Shown here piece by piece: positions 45,007-53,416 of a stretch of DNA of 64,000 nt (positions are counted from its first letter, which is position 1; every line of letters starts with the position of its first letter). Source of the stretch: Flavobacterium sp. NRK F7 (GTDB lineage: Bacteria > Bacteroidota > Bacteroidia > Flavobacteriales > Flavobacteriaceae). The position numbers and the translations under genes are program-made. The notes beneath the pieces are model-generated. The model made no database searches and had not been told where the DNA came from. It saw only the letters and a list, made by a program, of their open reading frames with translations. Location: NCBI RefSeq assembly GCF_024054195.1, contig NZ_JAMXLB010000001.1, positions 1,079,646 to 1,143,645 on the forward strand. The letters are read 5' to 3'.

Positions 45007-46422
45007 TTGAAAAAAACAGTTTTATTATATAACCCGAAAGCAGTCTTTTTTGACATGCCATTGGCTTTGTTAGCCATTGGTTCTGTTTTAGATTCTGAAA
45101 AATATGAAGTCATCATTATTGATGGGCGAATAGAGGAAAGACCTATTGAAAAAATTAAAGAGTATCTTGTAAACGCAGTTTGTTTTGGAGTAACAGTTTT
45201 AACAGGAAGTCCTATTAAAGATGCGTTGTATGTTACTGGGGAAGTTAAAAAGATGCATTCAAAGCTACCCGTAATTTGGGGTGGATGGCATACATCCCTT
45301 TTTTCAGAACAAACTCTTAGAGATGAGAAAAATATAGATATAACGGTACAAGGACAAGGAGAACAAACTTTTAAAGAATTAGTTGAAATCATTAGCAACA
45401 ATCAATCCTTATCGTCAGTTAAAGGAATTTGTTATCGTAATGAGATCAATCAAATTGTTAGAAATCCTCCAAGGACAATTGTTCCAATGGATACTTTTGC
45501 GGATGTAAATTATGACTTAATAGATGTAGAAAAATATTTTCAAAAAAAAGGTAAACGTCAACTCGATTACATTTCTTCAACAGGTTGCCATTTTAGATGT
45601 ACTTTTTGTGCTGATCCTTTTGTTTATGAAAGAAAATGGACCGCAATTTCAGCTGAATTCATGGTGGATAAATTGGAACAACTACAAAAAAAATATAGCT
45701 TTACTGATGTAAATTTACAAGATGAAACTTACTTTACCTTTAGAAATAGAGTAGTAGAAATTGCTCAGCGAATTATTGATAAAAACTTAAAATTTTCTTG
45801 GGCTGCAACTATGCGAGCCGATCAAGGAGCGAGATTGAGTGATACAGATTTTGAAACATGTGTTGCTTCAGGATTAAGAAGATTATTAATTGGAGTAGAG
45901 TCGGGCTCACAAGAGATGATGGATTGGTTAAAGAAAGATATCAAAATGGAGCAGGTGTATCTCTGCGCTGAAAGATGTAAGAAACACAATATTGCTGTTA
46001 TTTTTCCATTTATTGTTGGTTTTCCAGAAGAAAGTGCCCAAAGTGTTACAGCAACAATAAATATGGTTAATGAATTAAATCAAATGCATCCTAGTTTTTC
46101 AACACCCATATTTTATTTTAAACCTTACCCAGGTTCTACAATTACAGATGAAGTAGTTAAAAAAGGATATACATTACCTCAAACGATTCAAGAATGGTCA
46201 GACTTTGATTATATTGGTTCTTCAGGTCCTTGGGTTAGTAAAGAGAAATATGATTTTTTCGAAAATTTTAAGTTTTATTTGAAGTTAGCCTATACCAATC
46301 AAAAGCTGGTTTTCAAACCAATTCAATATATAGCAAGATTTAGATGTGGGGCTAATTTTTTTAAATTTTCTATAGAAAAGAAACTTTTTGAAATGTTCTT
46401 TAAGAAGGAAAAGTTATCCTAA
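45007..46422 (+). CDS. B12-binding-type radical SAM protein 2
   Basis: A 471-aa protein, the only plus-strand gene in the cluster. N-terminal Rossmann-type domain (residues 1-140; TVLLYNPKAVFFDMPLALLA, DIDGRIEERP-like strand IIIDGRIEERP), then a radical SAM domain with CxxxCxxC in GCHFRCTFCADPFVYE (about 195-202). The DxHxxG His is absent. The start codon is TTG at 45007, inside a TATTTTTG box (45002-45009) that also fits the promoter -7 consensus, so the start or the box is uncertain. It shares the short IDGRIEERP-like region with the copy at 35573. It ends 4 bases into a convergent methyltransferase gene. Confidence 0.88.
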   Translation: MKKTVLLYNPKAVFFDMPLALLAIGSVLDSEKYEVIIIDGRIEERPIEKIKEYLVNAVCFGVTVLTGSPIKDALYVTGEVKKMHSKLPVIWGGWHTSLFSEQTLRDEKNIDITVQGQGEQTFKELVEIISNNQSLSSVKGICYRNEINQIVRNPPRTIVPMDTFADVNYDLIDVEKYFQKKGKRQLDYISSTGCHFRCTFCADPFVYERKWTAISAEFMVDKLEQLQKKYSFTDVNLQDETYFTFRNRVVEIAQRIIDKNLKFSWAATMRADQGARLSDTDFETCVASGLRRLLIGVESGSQEMMDWLKKDIKMEQVYLCAERCKKHNIAVIFPFIVGFPEESAQSVTATINMVNELNQMHPSFSTPIFYFKPYPGSTITDEVVKKGYTLPQTIQEWSDFDYIGSSGPWVSKEKYDFFENFKFYLKLAYTNQKLVFKPIQYIARFRCGANFFKFSIEKKLFEMFFKKEKLS

Positions 46423-47168
46423 TCATTCTTGAAAATAGCAATCCAAAGAAAAGGAGAGTCGTTTCTGTTAAAAATGAGATTGTAAATTGATTTTTTAGGT
46501 TTGTACAAGATTTTATAAGTACTGATTTTTGGATATGTGTGATGAAAATAGTGATTTGCCATTTCTGGAAAGCCTAAATTAGTATAGTAATCTCGAGTTC
46601 TTTTTTTTGCATCTTGAATTTCTTCTTTTTCGTAAAAGGGACTATCTATGATATGAATTTCTCCATTTGGTTTTAAAAAAGATTGTAAGGTAGATATTAC
46701 AATATCAAAATCGGAAAAATATTGAATTACACCATTCAGTACGATTATGTCAAATTTTTCTAAAAAGGAATGAGGTATTTTGAAAATATCACCATAAACA
46801 AATTGTAGGTTTTTCTTTTTAAAAACTCGTGTTGCTTGTTCTAATTCTAAAGAATTAACATCAAGTCCTATAACAAAGTGATTAGGAGAAACAGAAGCTA
46901 ATTGGTTGGAAAACCATCCATTCCCACAGCCTAAATCTAGTATGTTTAAGTTGTTGTTTTTTGTGGTGAGATACGAAATAAATCGAGAACAAGATTTGGT
47001 TCTAGTAGGCCATTCTTTTGTTTTTAGAAAAGGTAATTGAGCAACTTCATTATCGGTTAAAATTCTATTTTCTTTTGCACGAACAGCAATATATGCAGTT
47101 TCTTTTTCAATCTTTTTTTCTGAAAGATAACAAACGTTTTTTTGGATATATAAGTATTCTAAATGCAT
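46419..47168 (-). CDS. Class I SAM methyltransferase
   Basis: A 249-aa methyltransferase: motif I LNILDLGCGNGWFSNQLASV, motif II VIGLDVNSLELE, motif IV FDIIVLNGVIQYFSDF, motif V LKPNGEIHIIDSP. It resembles small-molecule or lipid methyltransferases (UbiE/Methyltransf_11 type). It lies 2 bp after the radical SAM gene at 47171. Methyltransferases alternate with radical SAM genes in this part of the cluster, which suggests joint action on one substrate. Confidence 0.83.
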   Translation of the reverse strand: MHLEYLYIQKNVCYLSEKKIEKETAYIAVRAKENRILTDNEVAQLPFLKTKEWPTRTKSCSRFISYLTTKNNNLNILDLGCGNGWFSNQLASVSPNHFVIGLDVNSLELEQATRVFKKKNLQFVYGDIFKIPHSFLEKFDIIVLNGVIQYFSDFDIVISTLQSFLKPNGEIHIIDSPFYEKEEIQDAKKRTRDYYTNLGFPEMANHYFHHTYPKISTYKILYKPKKSIYNLIFNRNDSPFLWIAIFKND

Positions 47169-47170
47169 TT

Positions 47171-48541
47171 TTATCGGTTTAATAGCATCAATCCATTCGC
47201 TAAAACAGCTTTTACCTTGTGTTTTAAAGCTTGTATTACATTAGTATTTTTCTTTTTATAAAATTCAACTTCATTCACGACTTTAGAAACCGCATAATTA
47301 TAATATTTTCTAGAATAGGTACGCTCAAAATCAATATCTCTGTCGGTTGAGGTTTCCCAATCAGGAGCTTTTGTTATTTTATTTTCTATTTCATTATAAA
47401 GTGAAGTTCCTTTTATTGGATAAGCAATGGTGATAGTGTAATGCGTTGGGTTGGCATCTTTTAAATAATGTATGGTTTCGGTGATGTCCTTTTCTGTTTC
47501 TCCAGGATAACCCAGCATAATAAAGGTGCCTGTTTCAATGCCTAAAGCATTGGTTTTTTGAATCGCTTCTTTAACCACATTTACATCTACGCGACGATCC
47601 ATCAAGTCAATTATTTTTTGAGAACCACTTTCTGCACCAATCCAAATTCGAAAGCAGCCTACTTCTTTTAATACCTTTAATATTTCATCATTTAATCGTT
47701 CGGCTCTTGTAATACATTCAAATGGAATTATAGCGTCTTGTTGTACTACTTCTTCTTTAAAAGCAAGCAACCATTTATGGCTAACTGTAAAAACATCATC
47801 CACAAACCAAATGGCATCAGGATTAAACTTGTTTTTTAGCTGTTTCATTTCAGCAGCCACTTGATGGGCAGGTCTTCTTCTATAGCTTTGACCATAAACT
47901 GCTGTACTGCACCATTTACATGTATAAGGACATCCTCTCTGCGTGGAAATTGTCATGGAACTTTGACCGTGATTTTGTTTCCAAGTATCCAAATAGATTT
48001 GCATGTCTATTGCTTCTCTATTGGGTAAGGGTAATTCGTCTAACTCTTTAAACTTTTTTCGACTTGGGGTTTGGACCAGATTGCCTTCTTCTAGAAATGC
48101 GATTCCATCAATTGTTGTGTACACGATATTTTGAAGTATAGCATTGCATAACTCATAAGTTGTTTCTTCTCCTTCACCAATCACCAAAAAATCGGCGCCT
48201 GATTTTAAATAATTTTCAATATTGTAGGAAACATCCGGACCACCAAGGATTATTTTGGGAAAACCAAATGGTTCCGTTTTTAAAATCTTAATAAGTTTAA
48301 TGACTTCTACTTTAGTCATCAAGTTGGTATAAATACAAATGATTTTAGGTTGCTGTCCCAAGAGATACTGTAATTGTTCTTCTTGTGAAGTGAACGTAGT
48401 ATCAAAAACTAAATTGTCTAAATTTTTACTTTTTAAATAAGCAGATACATACAATAAGCCTAACGGAGGATAAGGTTTCATTATCTTCAGTTCTTTTGGG
48501 TCGTCAGATAAATAATAGGCATGTGTGAATAAAATACTCAT
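47171..48541 (-). CDS. B12-binding-type radical SAM protein 3
   Basis: A 456-aa protein: N-terminal cobalamin-type domain (ILFTHAYYLSDDPKELKIMK, then PPLGLLYVSAYLKSKNL and VFDTTFTSQ without the DxHxxG His, IILGGPDVSYN), then a radical SAM domain with CxxxCxxC in RGCPYTCKWCSTAVYG (about 202-209). The VYGQSYRRR region is typical of BchE/PhpK-like enzymes. Its closest relative in the window is the copy at 49304 (same N-terminal layout, same GCPYxCxWC). It overlaps the methyltransferase at 48538 by 4 bases. Confidence 0.9.
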   Translation of the reverse strand: MSILFTHAYYLSDDPKELKIMKPYPPLGLLYVSAYLKSKNLDNLVFDTTFTSQEEQLQYLLGQQPKIICIYTNLMTKVEVIKLIKILKTEPFGFPKIILGGPDVSYNIENYLKSGADFLVIGEGEETTYELCNAILQNIVYTTIDGIAFLEEGNLVQTPSRKKFKELDELPLPNREAIDMQIYLDTWKQNHGQSSMTISTQRGCPYTCKWCSTAVYGQSYRRRPAHQVAAEMKQLKNKFNPDAIWFVDDVFTVSHKWLLAFKEEVVQQDAIIPFECITRAERLNDEILKVLKEVGCFRIWIGAESGSQKIIDLMDRRVDVNVVKEAIQKTNALGIETGTFIMLGYPGETEKDITETIHYLKDANPTHYTITIAYPIKGTSLYNEIENKITKAPDWETSTDRDIDFERTYSRKYYNYAVSKVVNEVEFYKKKNTNVIQALKHKVKAVLANGLMLLNR

Positions 48542-49314
48542 TTTTTCTGTAAAATTATAGCGTAATGATCGGCATACTTAGAAAGAAACGAAAAATTTCG
48601 AATTCGCAATTCCAATTTTTTTAAAAGCTTTAAAAAGCCTTTTTTATTAGTAAAAAAAGGTTCTAAATAAGAAGGAGGAATAAAAAAACCAATAGGTTTA
48701 TATTCTATACACTCCAGTTTTTCTTCTGTTAAATGTACTATTTCTTTTGGATTATAATAGTAGGTAGGTATTTTTTCTCCATCGACATTTGCTAAAACAA
48801 GCTTTTTTTTTCTTCTGAAAGCTTTGTTCCATTTGCCTTTGGTTAAAAAATAAAATTGTTCCCAAATCGTGTTTTTAGGCATTAGTACCAAAACCATTTT
48901 ACCTTTTTCTTTTAAAAAATGAGGTGCTGTTTTAAAAAACAAAGATAATTCTTCTGGTGACAAACAGTTTAAACCTCCAAAATTAGAAAACAATAAATCG
49001 TATTTTTCTTCTTTTTGAAAGGAAGAAAGACGGGTGATGTCTAAGGTTGAAAAAGTAAGATTTTGATGTTGATTTTTTGCTTTACCAATGGCAATCATCT
49101 TTTCTGAAATATCGGTAGCCATTACATCGAAATTTTGTGAAGCCAACCAAAGGGCATCTTCACCTGTACCACAATTGATTTCAAAAATAGTTTTAACAGT
49201 TAGTAAATGCTGTGATAAAATGTTGTAGACAGTTTCTCGTTGTGATTTACCAATAACAGTTTGTGTAAACGATTGGTCATAAGTAGCAGCAGCACTATCA
49301 AAACTAGCTTTCAT
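48538..49314 (-). CDS. Class I SAM methyltransferase
   Basis: A 258-aa methyltransferase: motif I IFEINCGTGEDALWLASQ (Cys-Gly-Thr-Gly form), motif II VMATDISEKMIAIGKAK, motif IV YDLLFSNFGGLNC, motif V LKEKGKMVLVLMPK. This is the UbiE/Methyltransf_25 type. It overlaps the radical SAM gene downstream (47171) by 4 bases and the one upstream (49304) by 11, so the three are translated together. Confidence 0.85.
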   Translation of the reverse strand: MKASFDSAAATYDQSFTQTVIGKSQRETVYNILSQHLLTVKTIFEINCGTGEDALWLASQNFDVMATDISEKMIAIGKAKNQHQNLTFSTLDITRLSSFQKEEKYDLLFSNFGGLNCLSPEELSLFFKTAPHFLKEKGKMVLVLMPKNTIWEQFYFLTKGKWNKAFRRKKKLVLANVDGEKIPTYYYNPKEIVHLTEEKLECIEYKPIGFFIPPSYLEPFFTNKKGFLKLLKKLELRIRNFSFLSKYADHYAIILQKK

Positions 49315-50758
49315 TTTCTAATGTTTTGAGTTTAATTTTATCCCAATAAGCACTCGGAATGTAATACATCAGTTTTAGAATGGCTTTCAATTTATTGCTG
49401 CTAATTTGAGAATTGAACAGATGTTTTAAATAATAAAATCCCTGACTTTTTCGATATTCTTTATGAACAAACCGTTGTAATTTTCGATAATAGTTAGAGG
49501 AATATGTACCATGGAACATCAAATCTAAATCATCTGAATCTTTCCAATTGGCTTTTAATTGTAAGTCGTCTTTAACTTTATCATAAAATTTAGTTCCAGG
49601 TAAAGGATAGGATACCGAAATACCTATATTATCGGGTAAAAGTTCCTTTACCATTTGTATGGTTTTTTGAATGTCTTCTTGAGTTTCTGTTAAATACCCA
49701 AACTGTAAAAAGAAGGCTACTTTTATATTTTTTTGCTTTAGTAAATGGGTGGCTTCATAAATTTCTGACACTTGGGTACCTTTATCCATAGCATCCAAAA
49801 TTTTTTGAGAGGCACTTTCTGCACCTACCCAAACTTCCTCTAGTCCTGAGGCAGCTAATGCATTAATAGTATCTTCTTTTAATAATAAATCCACTCTGCT
49901 TTGAATGAAATAGCTTATTTGGAGATTTCTATTTTGTAATTCTATATTAAATTCTTGAACCCAATTTGTTTTTAAACCAAAAATATCATCACACATCCAA
50001 AATCGTTTTACTCCAAAATTTTCTTTTAAATACGCAATTTCTTTAACAATATATTCTGGAGAATGTGCATTATAGCGATTGCCGTAAATTGGCTTAGCAC
50101 ACCAGTTACATTTGTAAGGACAACCTCTAGTAGTTGCAATGTTTAAAGTAAATTCTTGACCGCTTTGTTTCCAAATGTTACGATAGGAATCTATATTTAT
50201 TAAATCCCATGCTGGGAAAGGTAATTCGTCAAGGTTTTGAAGCACTGCACGAGCTGGGTTTACTTGTGTTTTCTTGTCTTTTTTATAAGCAATTCCTTTG
50301 ATGTGTTCTACTGAGTTTCCTTTTTCTAAAGTTGCAATCAATTCTTCTAAGGTTATTTCTCCTTCCCCTTGAATAATATAATCAGCACCTTTTTCTAAAT
50401 ATTCTTCATAATGATCTGTAGCATCAGAACTGCAAACGATTACACAACAATGATTTCTTTTACCAATCTGAATCATCTCAAAACAAGCTTCTCTCATATT
50501 GGTCAGGCACATTTTGGTCAAATAATTAAAACCGTCATCATAAATTACCAAATAATTAAATGCCTCTTTTTTAATAAGAGTTTCCACTTCTTTTGGAGAA
50601 TCTAATAAATTGGTGTCAAATAAACGTACTTGATACCCTTTATTTCTCATCAAAGCTGCCGCATAGATTGTTCCTAAAGGAGGAAAAGGCATTTTGTTTT
50701 TCCATTGTTTAGGATCTAATTTGTAATAATAGGAATGAGAGAAAAGGATATTAGACAT
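49304..50758 (-). CDS. B12-binding-type radical SAM protein 4
   Basis: A 484-aa paralog of the protein at 47171. N-terminal domain: ILFSHSYYYKLDPKQWKNKM, then PPLGTIYAAALMRNKGYQV and LFDTNLLDSP (no DxHxxG His). Radical SAM cluster motif CxxxCxxC in RGCPYKCNWCAKPIYGNRY (about 210-218). The C-terminal tail is about 120 residues. The paired copies suggest duplication followed by specialisation, perhaps on successive steps. It overlaps the nucleotidyltransferase-fold gene by 8 bases. Confidence 0.9.
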   Translation of the reverse strand: MSNILFSHSYYYKLDPKQWKNKMPFPPLGTIYAAALMRNKGYQVRLFDTNLLDSPKEVETLIKKEAFNYLVIYDDGFNYLTKMCLTNMREACFEMIQIGKRNHCCVIVCSSDATDHYEEYLEKGADYIIQGEGEITLEELIATLEKGNSVEHIKGIAYKKDKKTQVNPARAVLQNLDELPFPAWDLINIDSYRNIWKQSGQEFTLNIATTRGCPYKCNWCAKPIYGNRYNAHSPEYIVKEIAYLKENFGVKRFWMCDDIFGLKTNWVQEFNIELQNRNLQISYFIQSRVDLLLKEDTINALAASGLEEVWVGAESASQKILDAMDKGTQVSEIYEATHLLKQKNIKVAFFLQFGYLTETQEDIQKTIQMVKELLPDNIGISVSYPLPGTKFYDKVKDDLQLKANWKDSDDLDLMFHGTYSSNYYRKLQRFVHKEYRKSQGFYYLKHLFNSQISSNKLKAILKLMYYIPSAYWDKIKLKTLENES

Positions 50759-51695
50759 GTTCTTTAGGGATATCTATTTGAAAGTTTTCTTTAATAAAAT
50801 CATATTTTTTATTGAGTGTATCAATCACTCTTTTCTGAAAATTGGAGGGGTGATGTTTCGATACTTTTTTAGAAGATTTGAAAGCTAATTCAAAATCTTC
50901 GGGAAGCATTTTATGTTTGAATTTCTTTTTCCAAAAAAAGAGAGTCGTTTTAAAAGCAGTTTTTTCTAAAATGTTGCCAAGAGAACTAGAAAAAGTTTTT
51001 TCAGATAATCGTGTAAAACTATTTTTATTTAGTGGTAAAACGGTTTCAATATTGGTTTTTTTATTGGGGATGAAATCTTTATACCATTCATTTTTTTTAA
51101 AAAATTCTTTAAAAATAGTATCTCCATATAAAGGAATCAGAGTTGCGATTTCTGTAGCAGTAAAAATATTTTTTTCTTCTATTTCTAAATATTCAGAGGT
51201 TATAAAATAATTCATGCAGAAATATTTTCTGGAATTCAAAAGAAAAATTTTTTTAAATAAAATTAAAAAAGTTCTACAAGTCCAAAGATGATTGGGTTTT
51301 GTAATAATGAAATAATCCACATCACTATTTTTATCAAAATAGCCTTTGGATAAGGAGCCTGAAATGGCTATCCCTTCTATAAATGGAAAACAACGCGATA
51401 TAAATTGGGCTCTTTTTTTAGCTTTAATTAATGCAATTGCAGCATTTTGATTTCCTTTTTTTCTTTTTTCGATGCAGTCACTTGAAAGATGAGTATGGTA
51501 AAAATCTTCTGTTTTTTCAATAATTCCCTTTGAAAGAGCAGTCTTTAATTCTTCGTGTACGATACGTAATTCCCTATGAGGAGAATATTGGTAAATTTCC
51601 TCCTCTTTTAATGGGTGGTTAAATATTGAAAAATACAATATTGGCTTTAAAATTTTCAAGTTTTTTTGTTTATAGATGTTTGTTTTGTTTTTCAA
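50751..51695 (-). CDS. Nucleotidyltransferase-fold protein with N-terminal winged-helix-like part
   Basis: A 314-aa protein. Residues 1-75 look like a winged-helix module (ILKPILYFSIFNHPLKEEEI). The polymerase-beta-like nucleotidyltransferase signature GSxxx(S/D)xDxD appears as ISGSLSKGYFDKNSDVDYFI (about 108-127), and the C-terminal helical part is basic. Such proteins transfer a nucleotide to a protein, RNA or small molecule, but the acceptor cannot be guessed. The start codon is TTG (51695), overlapped by TAAATTTG (51693-51700), which also fits a -7 box; TTG at 51659 is an alternative start. It heads the 46419-51695 operon. Confidence 0.7.
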   Translation of the reverse strand: MKNKTNIYKQKNLKILKPILYFSIFNHPLKEEEIYQYSPHRELRIVHEELKTALSKGIIEKTEDFYHTHLSSDCIEKRKKGNQNAAIALIKAKKRAQFISRCFPFIEGIAISGSLSKGYFDKNSDVDYFIITKPNHLWTCRTFLILFKKIFLLNSRKYFCMNYFITSEYLEIEEKNIFTATEIATLIPLYGDTIFKEFFKKNEWYKDFIPNKKTNIETVLPLNKNSFTRLSEKTFSSSLGNILEKTAFKTTLFFWKKKFKHKMLPEDFELAFKSSKKVSKHHPSNFQKRVIDTLNKKYDFIKENFQIDIPKEHV

Positions 51696-51750
51696 ATTTA
51701 TTAAATCAACAGTTGTAAAGATAAGGAAACTGAAATATTAACATAAGATA

Positions 51751-52872
51751 TTAATTTGTTTTAAAATCATATGGAAATTCTACATTTTTATATTCGTGTA
51801 GCTTGGTAAATGGAATTAAAAAACTAGTTTCACAACTTCTAATAACCCGAGCAAATGTTGGTGTAAATTCTATACCTTGTTCTGTAAAGTTCCATTGTGG
51901 GAACGTCCAAATGCTTAAGTCTTTATAATCGCAATAATCCTCTTGATAGGTAGGAGTTTCAAATTTTTCATTTTGATTGATTAATTCAAATACTTTTGGT
52001 CCAAAGTAATTCGTCCTGTAATCTGAAAACTGCATAAAATTTTCATGATTATAAGACGTAACGGATTTGTCAAAGGCTAAAATATCATCAATTTCATACT
52101 TTTTTCCAGAATGTAAGTCGATTACATTTCCTTCACCACCAAAATCAGGATGTGCACCGCCACAATAATAAGAAAGGAAAATATGATATCCTAAAAGATT
52201 ATTGTCTAAATATGTGATGGTTATGTTGTATTCAATACCTCCACCTGTATTGTAGCTAAATGGAGAAGAACAACTTAATTGGTTTAAAGTCATTTCAATG
52301 TGTTTCTTTTCCAGAATAGAATTTATCATGTTTCTTGTTTCTTCTGGAAAAGTATTTCCTAATCTAAAAAAGGGTGTAGCACAATGCTTTTCAGTAAACC
52401 AAATAATTTCTTGGTTCTTATAACTGGCAATAGAATCTTGAGAAAAATGAATATAATTTGTTTTAACAGCATCTAAATTACGATCTGTTTCTTCATCAAA
52501 TTCAAATTTAGGGTATTTTGAAAACTCAATTTTTTTTAAGGTAACTGTTATATTTTTGCCTGCTTTATTTTTCCATTGCCCTATAAAGTCTGAATTTACT
52601 TTAGTTAATTCAAATTTTTCTTCAAAGTCAGTCTCTTCATAATCATTACCAAAATATAGGTTGTAAGATTGTTCCTTAAATTTTCCATTTAAACGAATAT
52701 CTTTTAATGATTTTTCATAAAAATAATTTCCCTCAAGGTAGTTGTTATCGTATTCTGATATTTCCATGAAAATAACAGATTTCCCTAATTTTCCCTCTAA
52801 ATAATAAGTGTTTTGAGAGAAATTTAGAATTGGAACTAGTAAAAAGAATAGTATTTTAAAAGTCATTTTCAT
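51751..52872 (-). CDS. Secreted protein, possibly DUF3298-like, unknown function
   Basis: A signal peptide (ILFFLLVPILNFSQ) precedes 350 residues. The first half is a beta-rich repeat-like region (YYLEGKLGKSVIFMEIS, GNYFYEKSLKDIRLNGKF). The second half contains FLSYYCGGAHPDFGGEGNVI and ends in a strand-rich SCETSFLIPFTKLHEY segment, which has the look of a DUF3298/RsiV-type C-terminal domain. The family link is uncertain. An in-frame ATG at 52866 is an alternative start. Confidence 0.55.
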   Translation of the reverse strand: MKMTFKILFFLLVPILNFSQNTYYLEGKLGKSVIFMEISEYDNNYLEGNYFYEKSLKDIRLNGKFKEQSYNLYFGNDYEETDFEEKFELTKVNSDFIGQWKNKAGKNITVTLKKIEFSKYPKFEFDEETDRNLDAVKTNYIHFSQDSIASYKNQEIIWFTEKHCATPFFRLGNTFPEETRNMINSILEKKHIEMTLNQLSCSSPFSYNTGGGIEYNITITYLDNNLLGYHIFLSYYCGGAHPDFGGEGNVIDLHSGKKYEIDDILAFDKSVTSYNHENFMQFSDYRTNYFGPKVFELINQNEKFETPTYQEDYCDYKDLSIWTFPQWNFTEQGIEFTPTFARVIRSCETSFLIPFTKLHEYKNVEFPYDFKTN

Positions 52873-52962
52873 GTGTAAGTTTATATGCTATTTGTGTGTA
52901 ATACTATCCAAATGTAAGAAGAGAAATCATTTTAATTTCTCTTGTTAAATAAAACGATTTTA

Positions 52963-53352
52963 TTAATTAATTATTGTACAAATTCCGTTAATACAACCCA
53001 CCTGCTCAGGTGGATTAACTATCGCACAATCAGAAAAAATTTCGAATTCACTATTGTAGGAGTTTTCTAGTTGATTGTAAGTATTTACCATTTCAGTTAA
53101 ATAAGCTTCATCTACAGCATTAGAATAAATTAAATATTCCCAAGGACCGCCACATGGTTTTGAACCAAAAGCAATGAAATTGCAACCTGTAGTTTCGTCA
53201 CAGGGAAATGAAGCAATATAATCTAAAATGACCTGTTTGTTATTACGTAATTCATTACTGTAATCATTTCTACTTTTTTCTACTATAGGTTTTTCACATT
53301 GAAAACTTTGAAGTAGTAGACATATCACAAATACATTTAAAATCTTTTTCAT
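52963..53352 (-). CDS. Small cysteine-rich lipoprotein, unknown function
   Basis: A 129-aa protein with a hydrophobic leader (VFVICLLLQSFQC) whose Cys19 may be lipidated. The mature part holds six further Cys in spaced pairs (PCDETTGC, KPCGG, SDC, GCINGIC), so disulfides are likely. The GSKPCGGPWEYLIYS and QVGCINGIC segments look conserved, though no family name is known to me. It lies 65 bp downstream of nothing but polA on the other side; it may be transcribed alone. Confidence 0.55.
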   Translation of the reverse strand: MKKILNVFVICLLLQSFQCEKPIVEKSRNDYSNELRNNKQVILDYIASFPCDETTGCNFIAFGSKPCGGPWEYLIYSNAVDEAYLTEMVNTYNQLENSYNSEFEIFSDCAIVNPPEQVGCINGICTIIN

Positions 53353-53416
53353 AGCTATTTTTTTTATTAAGATGGGTTCCCTTCAATTAGGTTGCGTAAA
53401 TAGCTTAAAAATCGTA

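Noticed and set aside
44964-45401. 145-aa minus-strand frame opposite the radical SAM gene at 45007
   Set aside because: Antisense shadow of a clear radical SAM gene; Ser/Cys-rich composition typical of shadow frames.
34912-51695. Cobalamin riboswitch next to the radical SAM genes
   Set aside because: Looked for the B12-box core in the few intergenic gaps; gaps are too short and none was seen.
34912-51695. Recent horizontal island by base composition
   Set aside because: AT content looks similar to the flanking regions by eye, and no tRNA, integrase or direct repeats mark borders; a computed GC and codon-use profile would be needed.
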